A DNA stretch of 64,000 nucleotides from Megalobrama amblycephala (GCF_018812025.1 NC_063050.1:12565037-12629036), one strand, 5' to 3'. Positions 35,380 to 48,496 are shown, counted from the stretch's first letter. Translations and numbers: made by a program. The notes: generated by a model from the letters alone, not told the origin.

Positions 35380-36653
35380 CTGTGCTGACTTAGTTTTCCA
35401 TCCCATTAGAGCTTTATCTGTGAATGAATCAACAAAATCTGGATAATCTGCCCTCATAAATGTTAAATCCACACAGAAAAGGGCTGCAGAGTTAATAAAA
35501 GCCAAATGAAAATGTGAAATGTCATACTTGACAGATTTGAGCTATAGATGGCCGACAGTATAGTTTTGCTCTCACAGTACTTTGATGGCACATGTGATTG
35601 CAAGCCGGCTGCAGTTCTGATCAAGTTGGACAAATTTTCTAAGCAGAATGCATTGCTTTTGTCAGGCGGCAGCCAATCTTTGCGGCGCGCATAAAGTCGA
35701 ACAAGCCAAATGAGAGAACAGGGCTGCCTTAGCTCTGACAAAACGTTTTTTAAACGGCGCATTGAACACCCTGTTCTGATGACGCAAGAGTTGAAACTAT
35801 GGCAGCTGAGAAGGCCATTCTTTGTGTTCTTTTTGAAGATTTTTTTAAGTCTGATGAAGTCGCTATTGTGTAAGCATACAAGAAAATGGCAGATGTATGC
35901 ATAATAACATGATATTTTTAGTGATATTTGTAGATATTTTTAGTGATATTTGTAAATTGTCTTTCTAAATGTTTCGTTAGCATGTTGCTAATGTACTGTT
36001 AAATGTGGTTAAAGTTACCATCGTTTATTACTGTATTCACGGAGACAAGAGCCATGTCATTGTTTTCATTTTTAAACGCTTGCAGTCTGTATAATTCATA
36101 AACACAACTTCATTCTTTATAAATCTCTCCAACAGCTTTAGCCACATAGCACTATCAAACTCATTCAGAATCAAATGTAAACATCCATAAAAATGATTAC
36201 CATACTTACATGATCTGATATGCTGCATCACAAACACTTTGTAAAGATCCATTTTGAGAGTTATATTAGCTGTGTGAACTTATTATATTGTTTATGCAAT
36301 GTATTATAGAGTTGCGACTCTTGCGAGCTTTGGGGCAGGGAGCATGAGCATTTAAAAGGGACACGCATTTTTAATTACACCCCAAAATAGGCAGATAAAA
36401 CATTGTATAATAAAAAATCTATGGGGTATTTTGAACTGAAACTTCACAGACACATTCAGGGGACACCTTAGACTTATATTACATCTTGTAAAATAGTGTT
36501 CTAGGGCACCTTTAAATTACACAATAGTCATGAAAACAGATCTTACATTTTATTATAGGTCCTTTCAAAAGAAGGGAAAGTATAGAAGGAAATTGTGAAT
36601 AAAGGCATTACACTATTTGAAAAAAAAAAAACAAGATAACAAATTACAAAATA

Positions 36654-36694
<41 letters not shown>

Positions 36695-36869
36695 CAAAAA
36701 AAACTCCATTTTGAATTGTATATATGTGTATATCCATTTTGAAGCATTGGTTGTAATGAAGTCGTTGTGACAGTAAATGTGTTTTCAAATGTTTTTGTTC
36801 TATTAATATTATATACAAGAGTTATTTTAGTTATGCTGAGGGTCTTTTAATCCACTTTTTTTTTTTTTT
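35380..36869. other. non-coding with MITE remnant and (TA)n
   Basis: Contains a partial, inverted copy of the 24003-24687 transposon (about 36040-36515, ending ttctagggcacctttaaa) and a (TA)n tract at 36656-36693. No gene was recognised in 35380-36030. Confidence 0.6.
36656..36693. repeat. (TA)n microsatellite
   Basis: About 19 TA units. Confidence 0.95.
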
Positions 36870-37802
36870 TTACCTCTGAATACATTTTCTTGCAAAAAAA
36901 TACACTCCAGCACCAGCTGCTGCTGCTGCCAGAACTGCACCTCCTGCTGCTCCTATTACTGCTGCTTTTCCTACAGTTAATGCAACTGCTCCTGCTTTAG
37001 CAGCTACTGCACATCCTGCTCCTCCCAATACACCTCCTACTCCTCCACCTTTTACTGTTCCAGTGAGACATTTCTTGCGCACAATTTTATCCTGAGTCTC
37101 CTTATAGTCCTGCTCAGTGTATCTCCTTGTATCCAGGAGTTTTCCTCAGTTTGTTGACGTCTTTCAGAAGCTCAGTGACCTGAGATCGATCTTTATCTTT
37201 GTTGTTAAAAACATGATAAGCGTCCTGAATGCTGATCAACAACCTGACTGCAGTTTTTCAGATTTTATTCAGGTATCTCTCCACTGACATGTGTAACTGG
37301 TCTCCATGAGTAAAGAGCAATATTGTGTGATTTAAGGCCTTTGCTCCAAAATTATCCTTGATCCACTGCACTATTTTACTGTCCTTCTCTGTGAATGTCT
37401 GACCCAGTTTGATCACCAGCAGAAACACATCAATACCATTATTTGTACTCTGTAATATCTTCTCCTATTTCAATTTTGAACATCTGTAATTTTCTTCGAT
37501 GTATCATAGAGTCCTGCAGTGTCGATCACTGTGATTGTTTGTCCATCCACCTCTGTATCTTCTGAATCACAGAATCTGGTTACAGACTCAGGAGAAAAAT
37601 CTTCTTCAAATAGTTTTCTATCTCCACCTATGATGGTGTTTCCTGTCGCACTCTTTCCTGATCCAGTCGAGCCCAACAGCATAATATTCACACCTGACAC
37701 TGTAAATAAGACAGATGGATGTATTGATGGATGGATGGATCAATGGATGCATGAAGAAATGATGGCTTGAAATTTTCAATACTTACTTAGAGGAAGTTCC
37801 AT
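36870..37802 (-). pseudogene. GIMAP (AIG1-type) GTPase, disrupted
   Basis: Exon 1 is 16 bp (37802-37787, MELPL) with donor gtaagt. Exon 2 starts at 37699 after ttatttacag and gives SGVNIMLLGSTG then SGKSATGNTI, the GxxxxGKS P-loop of AIG1 GTPases, followed by VIDTAGLYDTS (G3). After DVQN the frame meets TGA (37472-37470). Homologous sequence resumes in another frame (VFLLVIKLG, FTEKDSKIVQWI, LLFTHGDQL, the conserved box region), meets another stop (LNKI then TGA), and continues to a Gly/Ala-rich hydrophobic C-terminus (36870-37082). Known: GIMAPs regulate lymphocyte survival on membranes. At least one frameshift and two stops are seen, so a decayed gene is most likely. Confidence 0.8.
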
Positions 37803-38623
37803 GCTGTTCCTCAGCTTTTTGCCTGTGAATTTAATTAGATTTAAAAAAAAAACAAAATAAAAAAAACAAGGTTTGTTTAAGTACAGTACATAAGTACAGT
37901 AATATATCTTCTAATAATGCATTTCTCTATGTAGTTCATGTTGGTCTCTGTCGAGTCTACACAGCACAATAAATGGATCCACAAACGTGGTTAGGTATAT
38001 GTGAGTAGAGATCATATTACTGCCTGGGCTGACACACATTCATGCTTGCTTATGTCGGCTGGGCTTTTTAAACTGGTCACACTAGAAAAACAGCATCCTC
38101 TGAACAAACAGACAGGCCTCAAAGCATTCTGACTGGCTAAGCAAAGACAAACTACATCTGTGCTTGTGATAAAAACTAAAAAATAACCAAGAAAAGGCAA
38201 TGAATTAAATTATGTAATAAAACAGATTTTTAATTATATTTGAAAACCATTGGTCAAACTATATGACTAATTATGAGTAAATTATCACTGCCATTGCTTC
38301 CTTAAAAAAAACATATTCTGATATCAAGGACTAGATTTAATCTTTGACCAGGAAATCCATACTTACTTATTTAGTTGAAGAATGTTGACAGTTCAGCTGA
38401 ACTTGAACACAAAACGTGTTAGTATTTTGATAAGATTAAACCAACACAGAACATGAGGAAAAGAAAAGTTAATAACAAGTACCTTACTAATGTACGGGTG
38501 TAGCTCTTTATGTTAAGCCTGGTCACAGTTTAGGATGTTTCACCTTCCTTAAAATGACAAATTGTGTTAAACATTGTCTTAAACTTAAATTGTCTTGTCA
38601 CATTTCTACATATATTATTCATA

Positions 38624-38624
<1 letters not shown>

Positions 38625-38681
<57 letters not shown>
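38625..38681. repeat. (TA)n(TG)n compound microsatellite
   Basis: About 21 TA units passing directly into about 7 TG units. Confidence 0.93.
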
Positions 38682-40288
38682 ACAGAAATGTACTGTTTCA
38701 ACTGTACAGATCAATCAGTTATTGTCTCAATAATACTTTGGTGAACTACAGTCTTGCAGAGTTTTGTTTCAACCCGGTGCTATTTTTCTTGTATTCCTAT
38801 GAAGGATCCATTATTTTGGCAAGACCTAACGCATAAAACCTTGATTAGATGATTCAGATGTGTTTAATTAAGGCTGAACCTAAACTCTCCAGGACTGTAG
38901 CTTTAAGGGCTGTTTACACAACACCGTTTTCAACTCAAACTGGAAAACTTTTTATGCAATTTGGCCGTTCATTTACATGACAACAGTGTTTCGGGGCTTG
39001 AAAACGAAACGTTTTGAAGATGGGTTTCAAAGTGCAAGTTTTGAAAACAATATTGTTATCTTTACAAAGTGACATTGCCAACTACTGGCCAGGCATGAGT
39101 AATACAGCGTTTTTAGTTGCTTTCGTGGATCCGCGTGAATGAGGATCATTTTGACAACATCGTTGTGTGTACATGAAAAACGCAAAAGAAAAACTTTTCC
39201 ATTTTTAGCACATCCTTGTCGAGTGAGCAAGAAAGAATACAGAATAGACACAATACAATCAACAGCAAAATGTATCTAGACAAAAGTTTGCATGCTTCTT
39301 AGTTACAGTCTTTCCCATTAGAGGAGCTCTAATGACTCAATAGGAATGACTTGGGTAAAGTTGGTTTTATATTTGCACATTCGGACATCCGTATTCAATA
39401 GTCTTGTTAATCACACTACATTGGACATTCAGTGGACATTCACAAGTAAATATGCCATTAAAACAATACTTGCCTATTTTGATCGACTGTGAAAAATGTT
39501 GTAAGTTGACAATCGTTGGTTGTCAATATCATGTCGCTGCTTAAAATTCGCAAACATTAATTTATTGCACATTTATTGGAAAGTCTGAATTTATCAGAAG
39601 TACGAATGTGCAAATATAAAACCAACTTTACCCAAGTAGAGGAATGTTGTATTGAGAAACAACCCTGACTATGTTTCTCATTGTCACCCTTAAGACACCA
39701 ACTGACTAGTTATTGTGTAGGATAGTTAGGACAGTTAAAAAACAAACGAACAAACAAAAATATAATTTATTCTTTTTGTTTTATTTATTGTACTTGTGAC
39801 TGTTGCATGTGCTAATAATTTTCCATTGCCAATTTAGCTTCAAATGCAGTAAGATGACTTAATGATAATAAAAGCAAGTAACTAAAATAACAATAACCAT
39901 TATCATCAAACTGAAGCTTAGGTTATCTGAATCTGTGTGTTCTGATTGTGTCCTGAAGCTTGAATACAATGGATCCCTTTAAGCCATAACCCTGCTCAAA
40001 CACACCTGCCCGTGATTTTCAAATAACCTTTATATAATAATCGCAGCATATAGTTGCAGTTTTTTCAAATATGTACAGAGCTGTGAATCAAATGTTTAAC
40101 TGCTTACTTTTTTTTTTTTTTTTATGGGTGTGTATTCAGATTCAGGCAAACAGAAAAAAATGACAACAGTTTTTGGTTTGGCCAATTTTGATCATATTTG
40201 CCATTGTTTAGAATGTTTATTATATATCAGGACATGCAGTACATAAATCTTTTCATTTTTCTAACAAGAACGATCACTATTTCTGATC

Positions 40289-40314
40289 ATATATATATAT
40301 ATATATATATATAT
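40289..40314. repeat. (AT)n microsatellite
   Basis: About 13 AT units. Confidence 0.9.
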
Positions 40315-40569
40315 CGTATATATAAAAATCAGGAAGCCATAAAAATTCTGTGCCTTTGAAATATTGTGGTTTTAGAAAATATTCAGCAGTGACATCACAC
40401 ATTTTTGTCTCCATAACTTTATAGCAAAATGAGTCAGACTAAATAATTTTAATGAATAAAATCATTCAAATGCATTTATCTGCAAAGCTTTCAAATTCAC
40501 AGTTAATTTGTAAGCATGCACATGTCATACATATAATTCAATACAAGCATGTTTTTACTTTAAGAAGTA

Positions 40570-40571
<2 letters not shown>

Positions 40572-40601
<30 letters not shown>

Positions 40602-40602
40602 C
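40572..40602. repeat. (AAT)n microsatellite
   Basis: About 10 aat units. Confidence 0.9.
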
Positions 40603-41465
40603 TTACTTGATATGGTTGGATTATTGTGTAAAATGTTGCCTGAATGTGAAGTTCAGCTCAATGGAGAGGAGAGGACATACGTATGAGTCGAAAAGGAAAG
40701 AAAGAAACACATTTACTCCTCCTACTGACCTGATTTGAATAATGAACAAACATGTCTGCATATACACATTCCCCACAGTAAAAAAAAAAAAAATTGTGCT
40801 TAGTGCAAACAGGGCATAACTTAAATATCTTCCTACTGTCTGCTATTTATACACATGGCAACTTTTAGTAAAACATGGAAACAATTCATTGCTCTCTTTT
40901 AAAATAGTTTGAATATCAGTTCCCTGGTTTCCTGTTCTTGTGTTTGTTTTGTTGTATGTTTTAATAAAACCTTGCACTTAGATCTGTGTCTCTGCCTCCC
41001 AGCTAACAGAAACGTTTTTTTTTTTTTCAATTTAAAAATCACAAAAGGTGCGAGTTTGGTCTTTTATATCACTGTACCAGTCCATTAAGCTGTGTTAAGC
41101 GTTTTATATGTCCTGAACAGGGGAATCCTATGAAGTATGAGGGAAACCTTAGTATTACAACACAGCGCTGCGATATAAAGTTAAGGAAACTAAACAACAG
41201 AGAGAAATATATGTCTACCTCAGATTTAACATTTGATCTGTACATCAGCATCAGGCAATAACGTTATAATCTCGTTCAACGTAGAGAAAGCTGTAGCCTA
41301 CACAGGAAAAGTAACCGTAAAGACACTGAATTAACCATAAATGCAGCTTTTGTGTCTTTATCAGCTTTTCTGCATTTATACTGGCCCTGATAATCATCAC
41401 ACATTCACTTACGCTTGCTCCATTTCTGTAAATCCGTTTTTATGAATGAATGAATGATGACTTAA

Positions 41466-42195
41466 GCCGAGTTCAGACTGCACGATTTTAGCCCCGATTT
41501 TGGCTCGCCAACAGGTTTTGAGAAATCGCCGACAAATGCCGAAATTACACATAAACATTACAATTCTATCAAACAGAACCAAAGCACAAACATTTGCTTG
41601 ACCATCCGCAACAGCTGCACATTGAAAAGTTATTTATTTTGCTCCAACTGTCGTTGCAGAACACACAATCCTTGTTCTTCACGTCTCCCCAAACATTTCC
41701 TTCTCCATATTCTTATTTTCTTTATGTTGTTTTTGCTGCAAAACAGCGCACAGGCAATTCGTATTTCAAGCTTCTTGCGGGCTACTATTTTTAATAATAA
41801 TCCCACCGTGTGTCTCAATCAGCTCCCTAGTTCAGTAGTCAGGACACTGATCAGGGTATCAGCCACATTCACTTTCATTATATGCTGATTCACGACCTAG
41901 GGAGCTGATTGAGACGCAGGGCCAGTCTCATGTGAGAACTCCAGTCTTGAACGCGTGATATTGCGTTGTTTCCTTGTCACGTCTCGCGCGTGTTTGGTTG
42001 TGAAACGTAGTTTGCGTGCCAGACAGAGTTGTCGGCCATTCTTCCTATTGTAAAGTCATGCAATGTGAAACCTTCTGTCGCCGATCCATTGTGCAGTTTG
42101 AACACAGCAGCGACTGAATGCTGGCCAAGATAGTCATGCAGTGTGAAAAGAACAGTGACCCGACTACTTTGAAAATCGTGCAGTCTGAACTCGGC
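41466..42195. mobile_element. TIR DNA transposon carrying a nested element
   Basis: Ends gccgagttcagactgcacg (41466-41484) and cgtgcagtctgaactcggc (42177-42195) are perfect inverses over 19 bp. The 730-bp interior has recurring 'catgcagtgtgaa'-like words and no transposase. A second small inverted-repeat element lies inside it. Confidence 0.82.
41812..41915. repeat. nested 104-bp inverted-repeat element
   Basis: The end gtctcaatcagctccctag is the exact inverse of ctagggagctgattgagac at the other end. It sits within the 41466-42195 transposon, so it inserted later. Confidence 0.75.
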
Positions 42196-43019
42196 ATTAC
42201 TAGCCATTGCTCTGGTCTTCGTAAACAGCCGCTAGCAACACCTTCTGGTGAAGAAGGCTAACAGCAGATGGAGATCATGCGTTGGTACTCGACTGCTTTT
42301 CCTGCAGTTCCCGGATGTGAAATGTTGAATTTTCTGCCGAATTTGAACCACTGAATTTGTGGAAGCAAATTTGTAAAGTGAAATAAAATGGACTGAAAAC
42401 TGCTAGTCAAATTTTATAGGTTGTATTTTTAAACAGAATAAATATTTTGGAAGTGAAATATGAAAGGTGAATATAAATTATTGAATATTTAATAATGAAA
42501 ATGTGTGTGAAATATTTTTAAAATATTCACAGCTGTGAAATATTCACAGCTTAAATATAGGACCATGTTGAATTTCAGCCCATAAAAATGCAAGCCTTAA
42601 AAATACAATGCATCTAAATGCAAGCACTATTTTTTATTTTTTTTTTCAATTAGTGCAATTCAAAAAGCTTTTTATTTCAAAAACATTTGGCATTAATTTA
42701 CTTCCATAATGTTGCTACAAATATGCTTCCATAAGAAATTGTAACTGTCCCTTTAAATGAACAGTTTTATTTGTGATCGTCTCATATGTGGTTGTTCAAT
42801 CCCTCAAACTACCACCAGAGGTCACCATCTCCTGCTACTGACATCAACCTTGATGAGCCTCACCTGTAAATCACATTTTTCAGCTTCATGTGTTTTTAGA
42901 TCCTGTACTGTTTTCAAAGTCCTTAATATGTTTGTATTACAATTCTTTAGTCTGTTCGCTTTAATAGCAGCTCTTTACAGCATTATTTGAAGGTTTTCTC
43001 TTGTATTTCCCACTTTAGT

Positions 43020-43300
43020 GGGCAGTTGTGGCCTAATAATTAGAGAGTCTGACTTGTAATGAGAAGGTTGCGGGTTCGAGTCTCAGTATCGGCAGGCAAT
43101 GTAGGTGAGGGAGTAGCTAAATGAATAGCGCTCTTTTCCACTCTCATTACCCACAGCTGAGGTGCCCTTGAGCAAGACACCGAACCCCCAATCACTCCCT
43201 GGGCTCTGCAGCAAAAACTGCTGCCCACTGCGCTGGGTGTGTGTTCAATACTCACTGCTGTGTGAGTGCACTTTGATGGGTGAAATGCAGAGCACAGTTT
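43020..43300 (+). mobile_element. V-SINE-type tRNA-derived SINE
   Basis: The tRNA-like head has an A-box region (tggcctaataat, about 43029) and a B box ggttcgagtc (43073-43082). It is followed by the conserved fish SINE body (cccttgagcaagacaccgaac, gctgcccactgc, tgggtgtgtgttc). It lies upstream of CD22-like gene 1. The duplicated upstream region of gene 2 (about 51750) lacks it, so it inserted after the duplication or was lost from copy 2. Confidence 0.8.
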
Positions 43301-43771
43301 CCAAGGACATGTTGCATTATTTGAATATCAATTCTGATTGGTCAGTTTTGAAATGAGAGGAGTTTATGCTCTCAGCCTCCTCTGACATTTGTTAAGTAAT
43401 TAACTGTGCTTCAAAATAATAATAAAATAAAAAACATCTTTAAGAAAATATGTGTCTGAGTTCTGCACTTTAGTAAGTAAATCATCTATCTGATGTCCTG
43501 CCTGTCTGTAATGGGCATCACTGCTGTGTGAAGCATTATATCACGTGACACAGTAATAAGAGATGTCCAGTAGGGGGCGACAGACAAAAGAGGACATCAT
43601 TATTTTTCTTTAATTAGGTTTAGTTCAGTGATGTTGTTCTCATGTTTAGGGAGGGACACTGATATTCCCAGCACTGGTCATTCATAAACAGTGTTAACCA
43701 CAGAAAGTCCTTCACTGTGAAGCTAAAGTGCTTGTGTTAAAACAGTCAGTCATTTGGTTGCTGTTGATCTG

Positions 43772-46700
43772 ATGAGCTTCAACACGGTAAGACAAACACA
43801 TTCATACTTCAATAAAAACTGATGATTATTTCTATAGATGAAGCTCATATAACACATGATTCCTGACATGAGAAATATCTTCTGAACATCTAATGATCAG
43901 TTCATTTACACACACTGATGTTGAGCATTAATAATCTTCAGATGAGCAAAGATCTTACTAACACTAAGAGCTGTTTAGAGTGATGAACAGACACTGTTTA
44001 TGAGTATATGAGTGATGATTTATGCTGTATTATAGATATATTTGATGCTGATGTTGGTCAGAATGGCTCCTGCTCTTCCTCTGATCTTTCTGCTCATGAT
44101 TCACAGTGAGTCTCTGTTTCATTCACATTAGAAACACTGTTTTTATTTTATTTGATTTCAAAGACACCATAATGAGTGATTAATGAGCGGTTTTCTGTTT
44201 TGTTGATGTATTTCCTTTTGAAACAGGAAGTTGGGCTGTGTAGCAGCAGATCATCAATATTTTTTGGGCCATAAATGAATTAACATGAACTAAAAGCTGC
44301 AAAACTCACATTTATTTGTCATTTGTTGCATTATTTGATAGAGCAGCGTGTTGTTTGTCGCTCATTTCTTTACTCTGTTTTCACACGTCTGTCTCTTTTA
44401 ATTTCTGCTTTTCTGCAACACCTTCCTTCAAAGCTGATGAAGTCTTTCACACTGAGATCCTTTATTAGATTTTAAGATTAGCCTGTATTTTCTTCTGTAA
44501 CGAGGCATCGTTTTCATTTAATAAAAGTATTCATATGCTTTCCTAAGTTTTCAGGGTCTGATATATCTGATAAAACAACATGTTCATCTTGATGAATTCT
44601 GTGTTTCAGGGGTTTCTAGTGCTTATTGGGGTGTGAGTTACAGTCCTTCACACATCTGTGCACTAAAGGACTCATCAGTGATAATGAACTGCACTTATAA
44701 ATACCCTACTGGACATCAGATCTAGAAAGTGTTCTGGACAAAAGGCCCTTTAGAAAAGGATGTAGATCCTCCAGATCTGTCTAATGACACTGAATACAGT
44801 CAGAGGCTTCAGTATCTGGGAGATAAACAGCAGAACTGCACCATCAGACTGAGTCATGTGACACTGAAGGATTCACACGAGTACTATTTCAGATTCATCA
44901 CTAATATAACAGGAGGAAAATGGACTGGTGATCCAGGAGTGACTCTTAATGTCACAGGTGACTTTCATGAGGTTTCTCTCTTCTTCTGTGCATTATGTTG
45001 AATAATAATCAGTGTATGACGGCAGCACTAGATATAATGTGTGTGTTGTGTTCAGATCTTCAGGTGGAGTCTCCTGAGAGAGTGACAGAGGGAGATTCAG
45101 TCCGTCTGACATGTAAAAGCAGCTGCACTCTGACTGACAGAGCAACATTCATCTGGTACAGAAACTCACAGCCATTAACTGAGAGAAGAGACAGAAACAA
45201 TGAACTCCTGCTGCAGTCAGTCAGAAGAGAGGATGCAGGCAGATATAGCTGTGCTGTACACGGACACAATCACATCTCTCCTGCTGTTCAGCTCAATGTC
45301 ACGTGTGAGTACAGATTCGTTAGTTTTTTTTAAAAAACTGGATATTATATTTGAATGAGATGATTTAAGGATGCAATTTTTTTCCCTTTTAGGTCCTCCA
45401 AAGAGCGTCTCAGTGTCCATCAGTCCATCTAGTGAAATAGTGTCAGGAGATTCAGTGACTCTGATCTGCAGCAGTGATTCAAACCCTCCTGCAGAAATCA
45501 GCTGGTTTAAAGGAGGAACGTTTGTAGGATCTGGAAGAATCTACAGCATCTCAAAGATCAGCTCTGATGACAGTGGAGAATACAAGTGCAGATCCATCAA
45601 TGAACATGGAGAGAAATACTCTGATAATGTGACTTTAAACATCATGTGTGAGTTAAAAATGGTTCAGTAACTGTAGTAACCAAATAAACAAATTAATAGA
45701 TTAACAATCGCAAAACATTAATTTACATATTGTTTTAGATCCTCCCAGGAACGTCTCAGTGTTGATAACTGGATCTGGTGAAACAGTGTCAGGAGATTCA
45801 GTGACTCTGATCTGCAGCAGTGATTCAAACCCTCCTGCTCTGAACTTCAGCTGGTTTAAGGAGAATGAAAGCTCAAGCTGTTGGATCTGGACAGAGTTTC
45901 AGTGCACTACAGAGTGGACGCTTCTACTGTCAGGCTCACAATCAACATGGATCTCAGAGATCAGACGCTGTAACTGTCACAGGTGAAGCTTTTATTAACA
46001 CACTCCTGTATCTTCACATCATTCATCAGTTTGGAGAGTTAATCATGATGATCTTCCTCTTTCAGTTCATCATGGTGCTGGTAGGAATGTGATTGTGATC
46101 GCAGCGACATCTGGAGGATTATTCTTCATCTTCATCATCATCATCATCATCATCACCATCATCCTGTTTATAATGTGAGCACAATTTACAAAAAACCCTG
46201 CAGTGATTGTATAAGTTCACTTTTGGTCTAATGTATCTAATGGCTCAGTTGTGTTTTTAATTATTAGTAATCTTTAAAATCAACATTCATATTTTCTCTT
46301 AATTTAATAGAGTCCATATTGCTGTTAATGTCTGTCATTATAACAGGAGGAAACGAAGGGATGGTCAAACTGAAGATCTCACAGTGAAACAGGTAAATCA
46401 TCTCAACATGATTCACATCAGCTGTTGTCTGTTTCAGACTGTAACTGTACAGACCGACAGGATTCAAACCTTCTCAGTCACAATCCAGTCAGTAACCAGT
46501 TTGTACTATAATATAAAAATCAAAAAACAAACCTGATTTTATTGGGCAGTTGTGAGTGGGAGTTTTTAGTCAATTTATCCAATCTGGTTGAGTTTTTAAT
46601 GATAATTTACTGTCAGATTTATGATGACTCAGGCCCCATTAAGGGTTTTGTACAAGATACATGTCTGCCACGACACTGACCAATCAGAGATGACTTCATT

Positions 46701-47359
46701 CACGTACAATCATTTATCATTTATTTGTTTTATGTGGTCAAAAACATGGTCTAATCTGTCCTGTGACTTGAATTTGAAGCCATGAAAAGCGTACGGCGTC
46801 CCATTTATTTTGAACATTGTCAGGGATCTTTTTTCCTGTATTTTTTTACAGTGTTTCTGTAAAACATGTATATTCCTAAATTTATTATTGACCATATTTT
46901 TAATATTATATATTTATTATTGTGATATTTTGTGATGTGTGTCCTTCTGTCTCTCCTGTAGATCTCTGATCCCAATGAAGACACATATACAGCTCTTGAG
47001 CTCAAGTCCACGACCTCTGACCTGTACGACACACTCACAGTAAGTGAGACGTCACAGTCACATGATCCATCACAGATGATCACATGACCGATCTCTCTCT
47101 CTTTCACACAGACGGCTCATCCCAGAGCTCCTGAAGACTCCTGCAGGACTCTTGATCCTCAGAGCTTTTCTAAACATGAGAATCCATCAGTGAGTGTCTG
47201 AACCTGCAGCTCTTCTCAATATCATCAATCAAACTCTCTTCAGCTCTAGTGTGATTGATTTGTGGATCTTGTGAAAGGTTTATAATGTTGTTGATGAACT
47301 TCAGTCAGTCTTTCTTCATCTTATTGTTTGTTCAGATCAACAGGAAGATGCTGCAGTAA
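43772..47359 (+). pseudogene. CD22/SIGLEC-like Ig receptor, copy 1 (two disabling lesions)
   Basis: Exons seen: 43772-43786 and 44036-44105 (signal peptide, ending APALPLIFLLMIH), V-type Ig 44610-44957, Ig 45056-45304, C2-type Ig 45393-45647 and 45739-45982, transmembrane 46066-46174, then cytoplasmic 46347-46392, 46962-47039, 47112-47189 and 47336-47359 (TAA). All junctions are GT-AG. Lesions: TAG at 44723-44725 in the V exon (Lys AAG in copy 2), and one extra base at about 45875 that shifts the last Ig exon (244 bp versus 243 in copy 2). The tail has EDTYTAL and DLYDTL, two YxxL motifs nine residues apart. All Ig exons are phase 1-1, so skipping the two damaged ones would keep the frame. 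Known: SIGLEC-like proteins are lymphocyte cell-surface receptors; sialic-acid binding here is unproven, though the YYFR strand-F Arg is present. Confidence 0.8.
46066..46174 (+). other. transmembrane exon with microsatellite-coded poly-Ile (copy 1)
   Basis: The exon begins after tctttcag; it encodes VHHGAGRNVIVIAATSGG then a hydrophobic run built from an (ATC)n repeat, giving seven consecutive Ile. It is 35 codons long. The equivalent exon in copy 2 (63265-63355) has 29 codons, the difference lying in the ATC repeat, so membrane-helix length differs between the paralogs. Confidence 0.85.
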
Positions 47360-47541
47360 GAGGCGGAGCATAAAGGAACCAATCCTGAGCTCTGTGGGCG
47401 GAGCCACATATGATTGACAGGATCATCAGTGATGAGTCACTAAAGATGTTTATTTCTGTATAGTTGAAGAAACAAGATGAAACATGATGAAAGTAAAAAA
47501 GCTGGTGAATTGTCATTGTGTAAAAAAAAAAGGAAAATTAA

Positions 47542-48496
47542 GGGGCCGTTTACACGACACAACTAAACTTTTTATGAGTTTTGGCTGTTCATTTACACCA
47601 CAATGACATTTTGGGGTACTGAAAATGCAAACTTTTGAAAAAAGGGGTTTCAAAGTGCAAGTTTGAAAACAATACTGTTATCATATTTGTGTAAAATACA
47701 AAAACAGGAATTTGTTAAAAAGGTGACGTCATGCACGTGTGAATAATGTTCAGTCTAAAGGAGCGTAATGTTTCTTTACAAACTGACATCGCCACCTACT
47801 GGCCAGGCATGAGTAATACAGTGTTTGAGTTTGGGTTCAATCTTCAACTGGCTGGCGGGAGCAGCCACTGACAGGTCACATGACCTGGTGGCAGCTGCCA
47901 GTCTGATTCTGGCAGGTCTGTCAGTGGTGGGCTGGTGGCTGGCAGAGTGTAACATGTTCCCTATCACTCTTGCTGCACAGAAATACACAATTTTATTATT
48001 ATGAATATAATATTATGACTCTGTTCTTTTGTATGATTGATGTTTTATAGGTTTCATCTCAATTAAAGTAGTCACATGACCCTGATCTCAACTGGTTGCT
48101 TACTGATGCTTCGCTGGACCTAAACCAGCCAGCCACTGTCTGAATATATATTGGTTTGACTGTATATAAATCATAGCCTATATAATCATACAATTATTCT
48201 AATTATCATTAAAAGCTAGACAATTTCATCAAACAGAATCAGAGTCATAAGAATATTTTTGTAATAGTAAAATAATGTATTTCAATGCAGCGAGAGTGAT
48301 AGGGAACGCGTTATACTCGCATCTCAGCAGTGGCTGGCTGGACAGAGCGTCAGTTTCAGCATTTTTTAATCGTTTTCACGGATCCATGTAAACAGGAATC
48401 GTTTTAATAACATAGTTTTCTTTATGCAAAAAAAAAAAAAACAAAAGAAAAACGTATCAGTTTTTAAGACACATCGTTGTCGTGTAACCGTACCCT
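47542..48496. mobile_element. non-autonomous DNA transposon (gtttacacgacaac TIR)
   Basis: The left end ggggccgtttacacgacac and the right end gttgtcgtgtaaccgtaccct are imperfect inverses. The interior includes two 'ttcagcatttttta/ggatccatgtaaacagg'-type remnants, and a related partial copy occurs at 38908-39190. No coding content. Confidence 0.65.

Larger units (their letters stand above)
37803..41465. other. repeat-rich intergenic DNA, no gene recognised
   Basis: Includes a (TA)n/(TG)n tract (38625-38681), a partial copy of the 47542-48496 transposon (about 38908-39190: gtttacacaacaccg ... aaaacgcaaaag), an inverted pair of 'acattcggacatccg/gtacgaatgtgcaaatataaaaccaac' words near 39370 and 39600-39635, an (AT)n tract (40289-40314) and (AAT)n (40572-40602). 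Confidence 0.55.

Noticed and set aside
35463..35762. 99-residue minus-strand frame upstream of the Rho pseudogene
   Set aside because: Not similar to any GTPase region and not contiguous with one; possibly old transposon sequence.
43029..43082. tRNA gene
   Set aside because: A- and B-box-like motifs are present but the rest does not fold as a tRNA and is followed by a SINE body.
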